From Bryobacter sp. (GTDB lineage: Bacteria; Acidobacteriota; Terriglobia; Bryobacterales; Bryobacteraceae), in assembly GCA_022843625.1 (NCBI GenBank), contig JALHNH010000020.1, positions 1 through 64,000 of the forward strand: a stretch of 64,000 nucleotides of DNA, given 5' to 3'. The translations under genes and the position numbers were made by a program. Position 1 is the first letter of the stretch. Each line of letters begins with the position of its first letter. Shown in pieces: positions 45,163 to 52,266 of this stretch. Below the pieces are notes generated by a model, which had not been told where the DNA came from, ran no database searches, and worked only from the letters and a program-made list of their open reading frames with translations.

Positions 45163-45945
45163 AAGGCGGTGGTTGATGTGGTCAATGACCGAGGGGAGAT
45201 CCGCTACGGAGTCGATGATGTAGTCGGCACCGAGGGATTTGAATTTGGCATAGGCGGTCTGGAAACGTTGCTCGCGATCTTCGGTTGAGAGGGCGGCGAG
45301 GGCTTCTTGCGAGAGGCCGATCTCGTTGCCTGTCGCTACGATCGAGACAGCCCAGGCGCCGGCGGCTTTGGCTTCGGCAATGTCGATGGGGGTGTCGCCT
45401 ACTTTGATGAAGGTGTGGAGCGGGTAAAGGCCCATGTGTTTTGCGGCGTGGTAGATCATCCAGGGGGCAGGACGGCCGGTGCCGACGAGGTCTGGGGTCA
45501 TGAAGATTTCGGGCGTGAAACCGCCAGCTGCGGTAGAAGCTTTTACGGGGCCGAGCATGCCGGAATCAAAGCCTGTGGTAGTGGCGTAGCGGATCTTGCG
45601 GCGGACAAGTTCTTCGACGAGTTCTTTCACGCCAGGGAGCACTTCCACGTGGTTCGCGAGGGTTGCGATCTGGACGGCTGTGAACTCAGGGTAGATGGCG
45701 TCGACATCTGCGGCTGTGGGTGGCTGGCCTTTGAGGGCGATCCATTGGGCATGGATTTCAGGCTCGTTGAGCATGGCCCAGATGTGGTCCCATTTGTGAG
45801 AGCCCATAGGGCCGCGGGCTTGAGCTTCAGTAGCTTTGATGCCGTGTCGGCGGCATAGCTCTACGAAGGCGACTACAGGGCCGCGACTGCCGAAGTCGAT
45901 GACGGTACCGGAGAGGTCGAAGATAATGGCTTGTACAGTGTTCAT
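45142..45945 (-). CDS. phnX: phosphonoacetaldehyde hydrolase (phosphonatase)
   Basis: 267 residues from ATG 45945 (MNTVQAIIFDLSGTVIDFGS); the track's longer ORF extends antisense into the next gene. It is a HAD enzyme with the nucleophile in FDLSGT and the PhnX-specific Schiff-base lysine in MGSHKWDHIWAML, plus ATTTGFDSGML, and the closing motif FIKVGDTPIDIAEAKAAG with GAWAVSIVATGNEIGLS typical of phosphonatases. It cleaves phosphonoacetaldehyde into acetaldehyde and phosphate. Canonical phosphonatases have DWAGT where this one has DLSGT. It is translationally coupled to the upstream alcohol dehydrogenase by ATGA. Confidence 0.92.
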   Translation of the reverse strand: MNTVQAIIFDLSGTVIDFGSRGPVVAFVELCRRHGIKATEAQARGPMGSHKWDHIWAMLNEPEIHAQWIALKGQPPTAADVDAIYPEFTAVQIATLANHVEVLPGVKELVEELVRRKIRYATTTGFDSGMLGPVKASTAAGGFTPEIFMTPDLVGTGRPAPWMIYHAAKHMGLYPLHTFIKVGDTPIDIAEAKAAGAWAVSIVATGNEIGLSQEALAALSTEDREQRFQTAYAKFKSLGADYIIDSVADLPSVIDHINHRLSNGERP

Positions 45946-46961
45946 TGTTTCTCGTTTGGGTAGATTGCGACGCGGGGTGGTTTGTGTGAGTGGGCGAAGG
46001 CGAAGGCTTCGTTGATTTCGTTGAGTGAGTAGTGGCCTTCGATCAGGGTTTCGAAGTTGTATGTTGTGGCGGCGAGGAAGTCGAGGGCGGCGGCGAGGTC
46101 GTTGGGGGAGTAATTGTGGACGCCTTCGATGCGGAGGCATTTGCGAACGATTTGTTCGGCAGGGAGCTCTATGGGACGGCTGGGGAAGACGGCGCCGGCG
46201 AGGATGAAGGCGGCGGCGGTGCGGAGGTATTGGATGCCCTGCTCCATGGCGTCGGGGTTGCCGGTGAAATCGAGAACGACGTGGGCGGAGTTTTGTTGAG
46301 GGTTGAGGGAGGCTCCGAATTGGGTGGCGAGGGCTTGACGCTGGGGATCGGTGTCGATGGCGAAGACTTCTTTTGCGCCCTGGTGTTTGGCCATGGCGCA
46401 GGCAGTGAGACCGAGCATGCCGGCACCGAGGATGACGATGGTCTGGCCTTTGATGGGAGATGCTTTGCGGAGGACGGCGGCTACGGTGGCGGTGGCGCAA
46501 TTGGCAATGCTGGCAACGGGATCTGGGATGTTGTCTGGGATTTTGAAGATCGCGGTGCCTGCGGGGAGGAGGCAGTATTGGGCGAAGCCTCCGGTGAAGT
46601 GGGAGGTGGGGGTGATGGCGGCATGGCCGAATTTATAGAGATGGTCACATTTGGAGTGGAGGCCGCGGAGGCAATTGTCGCAAGCGCCACAGGACCAGAC
46701 CATGGACCAGGTGATGCGGTCTCCGGGGTGGAAGCTGGTGTCTGTGGCTACGATGTCTCCAACCATTTCGTGACCGAGGACAGAGGGCGATGGTGAGTTG
46801 CGGCGGCCTGTGCGGGTGTGTAGATCGCTGCCACAGATGGTGGCGCAGCGGATGCGGACGAGAGTCTCGCCCTGGTTGATTTTTGGGATGGGAAAGGCGT
46901 CGATTGTGAGTGGCTGGCCGGGGGCGTGAAAGACGGCAGCGAGGGCTGTATCGACGGGCAT
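45942..46961 (-). CDS. zinc-dependent alcohol dehydrogenase, phosphonate-catabolism associated
   Basis: 339 residues of the MDR family: catalytic zinc ligands in CATICGSDLHTRTGRR and GHEMVGDI, a structural zinc cluster CGACDNCLRGLHSKC, and a nucleotide-binding GAGMLGLTACAMAKHQGAKEVFAID. It resembles the 'phosphonate catabolism associated alcohol dehydrogenase' subfamily (TIGR03366). Its tight ATGA coupling to phnX suggests that it makes phosphonoacetaldehyde, for example from 2-hydroxyethylphosphonate, or removes the acetaldehyde product. A TAGTCT box lies seven bases before the ATG, so the transcript may be leaderless. Confidence 0.85.
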   Translation of the reverse strand: MPVDTALAAVFHAPGQPLTIDAFPIPKINQGETLVRIRCATICGSDLHTRTGRRNSPSPSVLGHEMVGDIVATDTSFHPGDRITWSMVWSCGACDNCLRGLHSKCDHLYKFGHAAITPTSHFTGGFAQYCLLPAGTAIFKIPDNIPDPVASIANCATATVAAVLRKASPIKGQTIVILGAGMLGLTACAMAKHQGAKEVFAIDTDPQRQALATQFGASLNPQQNSAHVVLDFTGNPDAMEQGIQYLRTAAAFILAGAVFPSRPIELPAEQIVRKCLRIEGVHNYSPNDLAAALDFLAATTYNFETLIEGHYSLNEINEAFAFAHSHKPPRVAIYPNEKQ

Positions 46962-46971
46962 CTACATTAGA

Positions 46972-47550
46972 CTAGCGTGACTTGAGAAGGACCCAGGTGG
47001 TCATGGCGCGCTGGTTCTCAACGACGGTGGTTTTGATGGGGTCGAGGAGCTGCATGTTGCGGCCTTCGGCAATGTGGTGGAGGAGTTCTGCATCGACCAG
47101 GTATCGATCGGAGCCATCGGGGAGAAGGAAGCGGCGGCCGGTGATTTGCTGGATCTGGTGTTCAATTCCGATGGAGGAGGCGAGGCGGCAGAAGAGGATT
47201 CCGCCGGGGCGAAGCTTGTCGAAAATGTTGGAGAGCATAGCTTCGAAGTGGCCTTCGTCGTGGGCGAAATGGAGGACGGCGCTCGCGATGATGAAATCAA
47301 AAGAAGCATCGGGAAATGACATTGATTCGATGGGTTCGCACCGGAATTTTTCCGGGGGGAGACCCGGGATCGATTGGCGCTCCTGATCGACGGCGCTGAC
47401 GTCGTAGCCCTGGCTGATGAGGTAACGGATGTTGCGGCCTTCGCCGCAGCCGGCGTCGAGGATTTTCATTCCGGGCTGGATGCGACCCCGGAGCATTTGA
47501 TCGATGAGGTAGATGTCGGTGTTGCCGAGTTGTTGCTGGAGCGGGGTCAT
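46972..47550 (-). CDS. SAM-dependent methyltransferase (TehB/Methyltransf_11-like)
   Basis: 192 residues. Motif I is ILDAGCGEGRNIRYL, the acidic loop is VSAVDQERQ, and motif IV is ASFDFIIASAVLHFA. The protein lacks a target-recognition domain, so the acceptor is a small molecule or unknown. It lies 10 bases upstream of the alcohol dehydrogenase on the same strand and may be the first gene of that operon. Its start is divergent from the sulfatase with a 29-base gap. Confidence 0.85.
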   Translation of the reverse strand: MTPLQQQLGNTDIYLIDQMLRGRIQPGMKILDAGCGEGRNIRYLISQGYDVSAVDQERQSIPGLPPEKFRCEPIESMSFPDASFDFIIASAVLHFAHDEGHFEAMLSNIFDKLRPGGILFCRLASSIGIEHQIQQITGRRFLLPDGSDRYLVDAELLHHIAEGRNMQLLDPIKTTVVENQRAMTTWVLLKSR

Positions 47551-47567
47551 GCCTTTAGCGAGTGTAA

Positions 47568-47573
47568 TAGGAT
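47568..47573 (+). promoter_or_regulatory. -10 box TAGGAT, candidate leaderless sulfatase promoter
   Basis: TAGGAT ends six bases before the sulfatase ATG at 47580. The spacer is TTTGGG, too close to the ATG for normal Shine-Dalgarno use. No strong -35 is visible. Confidence 0.35.
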
Positions 47574-47579
47574 TTTGGG

Positions 47580-48962
47580 ATGACTCGCAGAATGTTGTTG
47601 GGTGCGCCGATGCTGGCGCTGGGGAAGGCGGAGCGGCGGAACTGTTTGTTTATCGCCAGTGATGATTTGAATCACTCGATGAGTACGTTTGGGAATGCGC
47701 TGGTGCCGACGCCGAATCTGGACCGGATTGCGAAGCGGGGGGTTCGGTTTGACCGGGCTTATTGCCAGTTTGCATTTTGCAGCCCGTCGCGGACTTCGAT
47801 CATGACCGGGTTGAGCCCGGACCGGACGGGTGTTTATAACCTGACGACGCACTTTCGGACGAAGGTGCCGGATGTGGTGACGCTGGGGCAGTTGTTTCAG
47901 AAGAATGGGTACCATTCGGCGCGGGTGGGGAAGATTTATCACTACGGGAACCCGGGGCAGATTGGGACGGATGGCCTGGATGATGCCCCGACCTGGAACC
48001 AGCGGGTGAATCCACGGGGGATCGATAAGGATGAAGAAGGCAAGCTGACTAATTACACGCCGACACGCGCAGTGGGGAGTGCGCTGGCATATTATGCATC
48101 GCCGGGGCGGGATGAAGAACATACGGACGGGAAGGTGGCTGGCGAGTCGATCCGGATCCTCGAGGAGAACCGGGACCGGCCTTTCTTTTTGGGGGCGGGG
48201 TTCTATAAGCCGCATTGCCCGTTTATTGCGCCATCGAAGTACTTTGACCGGGTGCCGCTGGAAAAGGTAAAGGCACTGCCGTTTGAAGAGTGGGAGATGA
48301 ATATTGCTCCGAAGTGGGCTTACTTTACCAAGCCGGCGAATTGGGATCTGACGGAGAAGCAGCGGGCGGAAGTGATTCGGGCTTATTACGCTACGATCCT
48401 TTTTCTGGATGCGCAGATTGGGCGAGTGCTCGATGCGGTGGAGCGGTTGAAGCTGCAGGACCGAACGACGATTGTCTTTTGGAGTGATCACGGTTATCAC
48501 CTGGGTGAACATGGGCAGTGGATGAAGCAGACGGTGTTTGAAGGAGCGGCGCGGACACCGTTGATGATTTCTGGAACTGGGGTGAAGGCTCGCGGGAAGC
48601 GATGTGCGCGAACAGTGGAAATGCTGGATCTGTATCCGACGGTGGCGGATTTGTGTGGGCTTTCGGGGACGCCTTCGAATCTGCATGGGACTAGTCTGAG
48701 GCCGTTGCTGGATCACCCCGATGCAAGCTGGGAGCGGGCAGCAATGACGCAGGTGGAGCGGCCGAATCAGGGGAAGCCGGTGATGGGGTATTCGATCCGT
48801 GAGGAACGGTACCGGTACACGATGTGGAACGGCGGGGCCGAGGGTGAGGAGTTGTACGACTATGCACAGGACCCACGAGAACTCAAGAATGTGGTTGCGA
48901 CGGCGGGAGCCAAGGCCGAATTACGGTCGAGATTAGAGAGAATTATTTCTTCTAGAAAATAA
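47580..48962 (+). CDS. sulfatase (iduronate-2-sulfatase-like, type I formylglycine)
   Basis: 460 residues with a short twin-arginine-like start (MTRRMLLGAPMLALG). Metal-binding aspartates are in FIASDDLN; the Cys67 of CSPSRTSIMTG is the formylglycine precursor; later motifs are FWSDHGYHLGEHGQWMKQ and TPLMI. The layout matches the iduronate-2-sulfatase-like group that desulfates polysaccharides in the periplasm. It needs a formylglycine-generating enzyme, which is not in this window. The coding end is folded into an intrinsic terminator. Confidence 0.92.
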   Translation: MTRRMLLGAPMLALGKAERRNCLFIASDDLNHSMSTFGNALVPTPNLDRIAKRGVRFDRAYCQFAFCSPSRTSIMTGLSPDRTGVYNLTTHFRTKVPDVVTLGQLFQKNGYHSARVGKIYHYGNPGQIGTDGLDDAPTWNQRVNPRGIDKDEEGKLTNYTPTRAVGSALAYYASPGRDEEHTDGKVAGESIRILEENRDRPFFLGAGFYKPHCPFIAPSKYFDRVPLEKVKALPFEEWEMNIAPKWAYFTKPANWDLTEKQRAEVIRAYYATILFLDAQIGRVLDAVERLKLQDRTTIVFWSDHGYHLGEHGQWMKQTVFEGAARTPLMISGTGVKARGKRCARTVEMLDLYPTVADLCGLSGTPSNLHGTSLRPLLDHPDASWERAAMTQVERPNQGKPVMGYSIREERYRYTMWNGGAEGEELYDYAQDPRELKNVVATAGAKAELRSRLERIISSRK

Positions 48963-48979
48963 TTCTCACTATTTTTTTT
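48938..48979 (+). terminator. intrinsic terminator overlapping the sulfatase stop
   Basis: GAGAATTATTT and AAATAATTCTC form an 11-bp perfect stem with an 8-base loop; the TAA stop of the sulfatase is inside the 3' arm, and eight T's follow at 48972-48979. This is the clearest rho-independent terminator in the window. Confidence 0.85.
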
Positions 48980-48988
48980 CGAATTATC

Positions 48989-49017
48989 TTGAATTAATAA
49001 CAAATATATTTTACATT
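48989..49017 (+). promoter_or_regulatory. sigma-70 promoter of the virion-like gene pair
   Basis: TTGAAT (48989-48994) and TACATT (49012-49017) are 17 bases apart in a very AT-rich stretch directly after the sulfatase terminator. The predicted start site is near 49022-49025, at the first stem of the structured leader. Confidence 0.65.
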
Positions 49018-49020
49018 AAA

Positions 49021-49120
49021 CCCAAGGGAAATCTCTAATCCCTCGCTGAGGCGGCATGCTTATCCGACTCCACCCTTGGGCCTGTTACGCCCTCGCAACA
49101 CCCCGCCAGGAGACAGATTT
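49021..49120 (+). promoter_or_regulatory. structured 5' leader (candidate cis-regulatory RNA)
   Basis: CCCAAGGG at 49021-49028 pairs perfectly with CCCTTGGG at 49073-49080, closing a 44-base interior that holds a CCTC-GCT-GAGG hairpin. A second hairpin, GGGC/GCCC at 49078-49091, competes with the 3' arm of the first stem, and GGCGG at 49051 can pair with CCGCC just before the AGGAG ribosome site. Such mutually exclusive pairings near the ribosome site are typical of translational switches. I cannot match it to a known riboswitch class. Confidence 0.5.
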
Positions 49121-49456
49121 ATGGCAATCAATCGTCATATTACGATTACGATCGCGCAAGGGAGTCCTTTAAGTGAAGGATTTCAATTGGATACCGGGAA
49201 TTTAGTTGGGATATTAATGCCTGACGTATTCACTGGAAATTCCCTTGCATTTGAGATATTACGTCCCACGGACGGAGCTTTTTTACCGCATTTTGACTCA
49301 ATGGGTCAGGAAGTCAATATTGCGGCAGCGCCTTCGCGGTCGATTGCGCTGGACGATGAAATTCAGGGGCTGCCGACGCGGGGGTTTGTGCGCGTGCGGG
49401 CGAATCAGATTCAGAATCAAGCGGCGCAGTTGATTTGCGTTATCACGGAGGGTTAA
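49121..49456 (+). CDS. phage-virion-like structural protein, unknown function
   Basis: 111 residues from ATG 49121; AGGAG lies about nine bases upstream, and the track's 49076 start is in the leader. There is no signal peptide. The sequence (ITITIAQGSPLSEGFQLDTGNLVGILMPDVFTGNSLAFEIL, RSIALDDEIQGLPTRGFVRVRANQ) is strand-rich and looks like small virion or tail-associated proteins in dsDNA phages, where a similar protein precedes a larger 'IASDQ' repeat protein. Codon use is less G-rich in its first half than its neighbours. It is 4 bases before the next gene. Confidence 0.6.
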   Translation: MAINRHITITIAQGSPLSEGFQLDTGNLVGILMPDVFTGNSLAFEILRPTDGAFLPHFDSMGQEVNIAAAPSRSIALDDEIQGLPTRGFVRVRANQIQNQAAQLICVITEG

Positions 49457-49460
49457 ACGA

Positions 49461-50657
49461 ATGGCACTCACAAGACCAGTAAAAGTGATTAGCGAAGGAC
49501 CGAAGACAGCTGCGAACAGCTTGTCGGTGACGTTTGCGACCGATGCAAGCGGGATGCCTGTATCGATGTCTGGCAGCGGTGTGAAGCCGATGGCGGAGAG
49601 TGTTTCGGTGACGCTGGCGTCAGATCAGCCGGCTTTGCCGGTGAGCATGAGCGGGACAGGGCAGTTGCCGATGGCGGCAAGCCAGTCGGTGACGATTGCA
49701 TCGAATCAATCGCCATTTGCAGTCAGTGTTGGGGAGGGTGGAGGGAGTATCGTAACCGGCAGCATTACGGCGAATGCACAGAGGGTGGCCGCGACGATGG
49801 CGCGATTTAATGGAGCTTCGATTTACATCAGCGGTACGTATGCTGGAGTGAATCTGAGCTTTGAAGCTAGCTACAACGATGGCGTAACCTATGTGGCAGT
49901 TCAAGCGGTTGCGATCAACGGAAGTACAGTTGTGACAGCTACAGGCTCGCTGACCAACACGACTAACGCCTATGAGGTGTACTGCCCCGGGGCGACGCAT
50001 GTTTCGGTTCGGTCGACTGCCTGGACTTCGGGTACGCAGAGTGTGAGGATTGCACCGTACACGATTGCAATGGACCCGAATCCGGTTGTGACGGGAGTAC
50101 TTAATGCCAATCAATCGGTAAACAACGCGCAGTGGGGCGGATCGAATAGTGTGAATGGCGGGAGTTCGGGATCTGTAGGGGTTGGCGGGCTGGCGGCAGA
50201 TTCGGCGGCAGTGAGCGGGAATCCGGTGCAGACTGGAGGCCGGGTTCGCACGGCTGTCGATACTACGCTGGCGGCTAATGATGCGATGGCGCTGACTGGT
50301 ACCAGTGGCATGCAGTTATTGATGAAACCTTATGGATTGCCTGAAACAGATTGGCAGTTCGCGAGTCTCATTACCAATGCAACTGTGACTGCGGCCAGAG
50401 CAGCGGGTGCGGCTGGCGTGCGCAATTACGTGACGGCAGTGCAGTATCAGAACACTTCTGCTACAGCGAGCGAAATTCAAATCCAGGACGGGGCGACCGT
50501 CATCTGGAGAGGACAAGCGACGGCTTCAATGGCGGCACCGGCAGTGATTTTATTGCCGACGCCACTGCGTGGAACTGCTGCAACGGCCTTGAACGTGCAG
50601 TTGATCACGACGGGTAGCAATACCTTTGTGAACCTGCAAGGTTATCAGGCCGCATAG
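49461..50657 (+). CDS. phage-tail/virion-like repeat protein
   Basis: 398 residues without signal peptide or membrane segment. The first 90 residues contain three copies of a short repeat of the type SVSVTLASDQPALPVSMSG, SQSVTIASNQSPFAVSV, SLSVTFATDASGMPVSMSG, which I associate with phage tail and head-fibre-associated proteins. The rest is glycine-, alanine- and threonine-rich beta-sheet (FNGASIYISGTYAGVNLSFEASYNDG; ALTGTSGMQLLMKPYGL). No capsid, portal, terminase or lysis genes are nearby, so this is an isolated two-gene unit rather than a prophage. Confidence 0.6.
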   Translation: MALTRPVKVISEGPKTAANSLSVTFATDASGMPVSMSGSGVKPMAESVSVTLASDQPALPVSMSGTGQLPMAASQSVTIASNQSPFAVSVGEGGGSIVTGSITANAQRVAATMARFNGASIYISGTYAGVNLSFEASYNDGVTYVAVQAVAINGSTVVTATGSLTNTTNAYEVYCPGATHVSVRSTAWTSGTQSVRIAPYTIAMDPNPVVTGVLNANQSVNNAQWGGSNSVNGGSSGSVGVGGLAADSAAVSGNPVQTGGRVRTAVDTTLAANDAMALTGTSGMQLLMKPYGLPETDWQFASLITNATVTAARAAGAAGVRNYVTAVQYQNTSATASEIQIQDGATVIWRGQATASMAAPAVILLPTPLRGTAATALNVQLITTGSNTFVNLQGYQAA

Positions 50658-50671
50658 ACCTTCCTGCGGGG

Positions 50672-50719
50672 GAAGAGGCGGGCTTACCGGTCTTTGGTTG
50701 GACATGTGAGCCCGTCTTC
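50672..50719. terminator. imperfect hairpin between convergent genes
   Basis: GAAGAGGCGGGCT and AGCCCGTCTTC pair with a two-base bulge around a 24-base loop. It sits in the 72-base gap between the virion-like gene and the convergent collagen-like gene and may terminate both. There is no T-run. Confidence 0.4.
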
Positions 50720-50729
50720 AACAGTTAAG

Positions 50730-51647
50730 CTAACGAACGATGCAAGCGGCCCAAATTTCAAAGTCACGAGATGCGGATATATGTGAGTTGGTCACGGTAC
50801 ACATCCAGCCAGTAACGTCGGAGCCAGAGTCGGTGCGCGGCCCTTCAATCTTTGGGCCCGAGTAGTTGACCCTGACCTCACGGGTTGCGCCGTTAAGATC
50901 ACGATGACCGCAGCCTCCTGCCACGAGTATGCGAAGCGTCCCACAAGAGATTGAGGCAGAGCACCTGTTGTCGGCAGGGCAACTGTAGCGTTCAGAGCGC
51001 CATCTGATTTCGTTCATGGTCCCCGCAGGGCCTTCAGGGCCCGCCGGGCCTTGGGGGCCGATTGGGCCTTGTGGACCAATGGGGCCGGTCAGAAACAAAG
51101 GATTGTAGTTGAGCATTAATTGGGGTGCGTGGCTGGTGGTTGGGCTTTCTTTGGAATCGAAGAGAACACTTGTATTGGGCGCGGATTGGGCGGGCGTGAT
51201 CAGAAAGCTGAGGCTGAGGCCGGTGCCGGTGTTGAGGGCGGTGCGAACGCGTTCTGTGACATCGATGTCGATGAAGTTTTGTGCGGCGGTTACCGGGAAC
51301 GTGCTGACAAGAGAGTTGCAGAGCTGTAGTTGCCGGTTGTTGTGGGTGAGAGCTTCTTCAGACACTGGCCGGCAATAAGCTCCGACTGATACGGCGCCTG
51401 GGGTGGTGAGGCGGTTGACGTAAAGCCTGAGGGTTGCTGTGATGAGATTCTCGGGGCGCTGGGAGCTGGCGATCAGAAATGAGTCGAACTGGAGATAGGT
51501 GGTGGAGTTTGGATCGACGGCCAGTTGGGGGAGAGTGCCGAGGGGAGTGTCCGGCATCGAAGCGCGGGTGTTGGTGTCGCTGATGAGCCGGAGATCCTGG
51601 GCAATCAGTGAAAGAGAAGCGAGAATGAGCAATGAGATCGTTTTCAT
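50730..51647 (-). CDS. secreted DNRLRE-domain protein with collagen-like segment
   Basis: 305 residues with a signal peptide (MKTISLLILASLSLIAQ). Residues about 18-180 resemble the DNRLRE domain found in surface adhesin-like proteins (TYLQFDSFLI, ATLRLYVNRLTTPGAVSV, FIDIDVTERVRTALNTG). A run of collagen triplets follows (GPIGPQGPIGPQGPAGPEG), and then a cysteine-rich C-terminal head of about 95 residues with six or more Cys. The head has no known family. The start overlaps the upstream PEP-CTERM stop as TAATG, so the two are co-translated. Confidence 0.85.
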   Translation of the reverse strand: MKTISLLILASLSLIAQDLRLISDTNTRASMPDTPLGTLPQLAVDPNSTTYLQFDSFLIASSQRPENLITATLRLYVNRLTTPGAVSVGAYCRPVSEEALTHNNRQLQLCNSLVSTFPVTAAQNFIDIDVTERVRTALNTGTGLSLSFLITPAQSAPNTSVLFDSKESPTTSHAPQLMLNYNPLFLTGPIGPQGPIGPQGPAGPEGPAGTMNEIRWRSERYSCPADNRCSASISCGTLRILVAGGCGHRDLNGATREVRVNYSGPKIEGPRTDSGSDVTGWMCTVTNSHISASRDFEIWAACIVR

Positions 51648-52186
51648 TATTTTTTCCTTGTAAGAAGTAAAGCTAGAGCTAGAGCGGTTAGGGTAACGGT
51701 TTGAGGTTCGGGTACGGATTCCTCAGTTGGAATTGTGATATCGCCGGTGAGTTGCAGCGAGAAGTTTGGGGAGCGGGAGTCTCCGAATGGAGAAGAATAG
51801 GGGCCGTCGCCGAAGAATACGATTTGGGTGAATGCGCCTTGTCCGTCGCGGGTGAAACCGTCGTCGTAGGCGGGGCCGTTTGGGAGATTGTCGAGGACTG
51901 TTAGGACAAGGCGGTAGTCGCCCGGAGGGACGAAGGACTCAATGACGGCTTCACCGGGCATGCCAAAGGCGACGGAGAAAAGCTGGAGGTTTCTGAAGAG
52001 CGAAAGTACGGGGACAAATCCGCCGATGGAGTCGTTGAAAGTTTCAGCACGGATTGGGTTGTTTGAGTTAACGACAAAGTCGAGGGTGAAGCGTTGGTCC
52101 TCTCCTGGCAGAGCTCCTGAGTAGGAGAAGAGGGCTGCCGAAAGAGGATGGATGGCCAGAATCAAGAAAAGTAGAGTGGACTTCAT
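51647..52186 (-). CDS. PEP-CTERM protein (DVUA0089-like)
   Basis: Start at ATG 52186 (MKSTLLFLILAIHPLSAA) gives 179 residues with a signal peptide; the track's 52582 start runs antisense through the regulator gene. The body matches the DVUA0089-type extracellular domain (GEDQRFTLDFVV, GDYRLVLTVLDNLPNGP), and the tail is VPEPQTVTLTALALALLLTRKK, a complete PEP-CTERM signal. It is co-translated with the collagen-like protein and divergent from a membrane regulator, so this may be a regulated surface-matrix unit. Confidence 0.85.
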   Translation of the reverse strand: MKSTLLFLILAIHPLSAALFSYSGALPGEDQRFTLDFVVNSNNPIRAETFNDSIGGFVPVLSLFRNLQLFSVAFGMPGEAVIESFVPPGDYRLVLTVLDNLPNGPAYDDGFTRDGQGAFTQIVFFGDGPYSSPFGDSRSPNFSLQLTGDITIPTEESVPEPQTVTLTALALALLLTRKK

Positions 52187-52241
52187 TTGACTCGACTTTG
52201 GATGAGATTCGAGGGTGTTGAAAGTAGAATGGTGTGTTGTT

Positions 52242-52256
52242 GGAGTGTTCCACTCC
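52242..52256. promoter_or_regulatory. palindromic operator in divergent promoter
   Basis: GGAGTG-TTC-CACTCC is a perfect 6-bp inverted repeat with a 3-base spacer between the divergent PEP-CTERM and regulator genes, 10 bases before the regulator ATG. It is a plausible binding site for the regulator's HTH domain. Confidence 0.4.
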
Positions 52257-52266
52257 GTGTAACACA

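Noticed and set aside
45946-46500. Long form of PhnX in the track
   Set aside because: The added Arg/His/Pro-rich part is a shadow of the alcohol dehydrogenase gene.
49021-49120. Cobalamin riboswitch: GCCAGGAGAC resembles the 3' B12 box and CCCTCGCAAC resembles another conserved segment
   Set aside because: The leader is only about 100 bases and lacks the other conserved elements and the size of a B12 riboswitch; the gene product has no link to cobalamin.
49121-50657. Prophage
   Set aside because: Only two virion-like genes are present; there is no integrase, terminase, portal, capsid or lysis gene and no att-like repeat.
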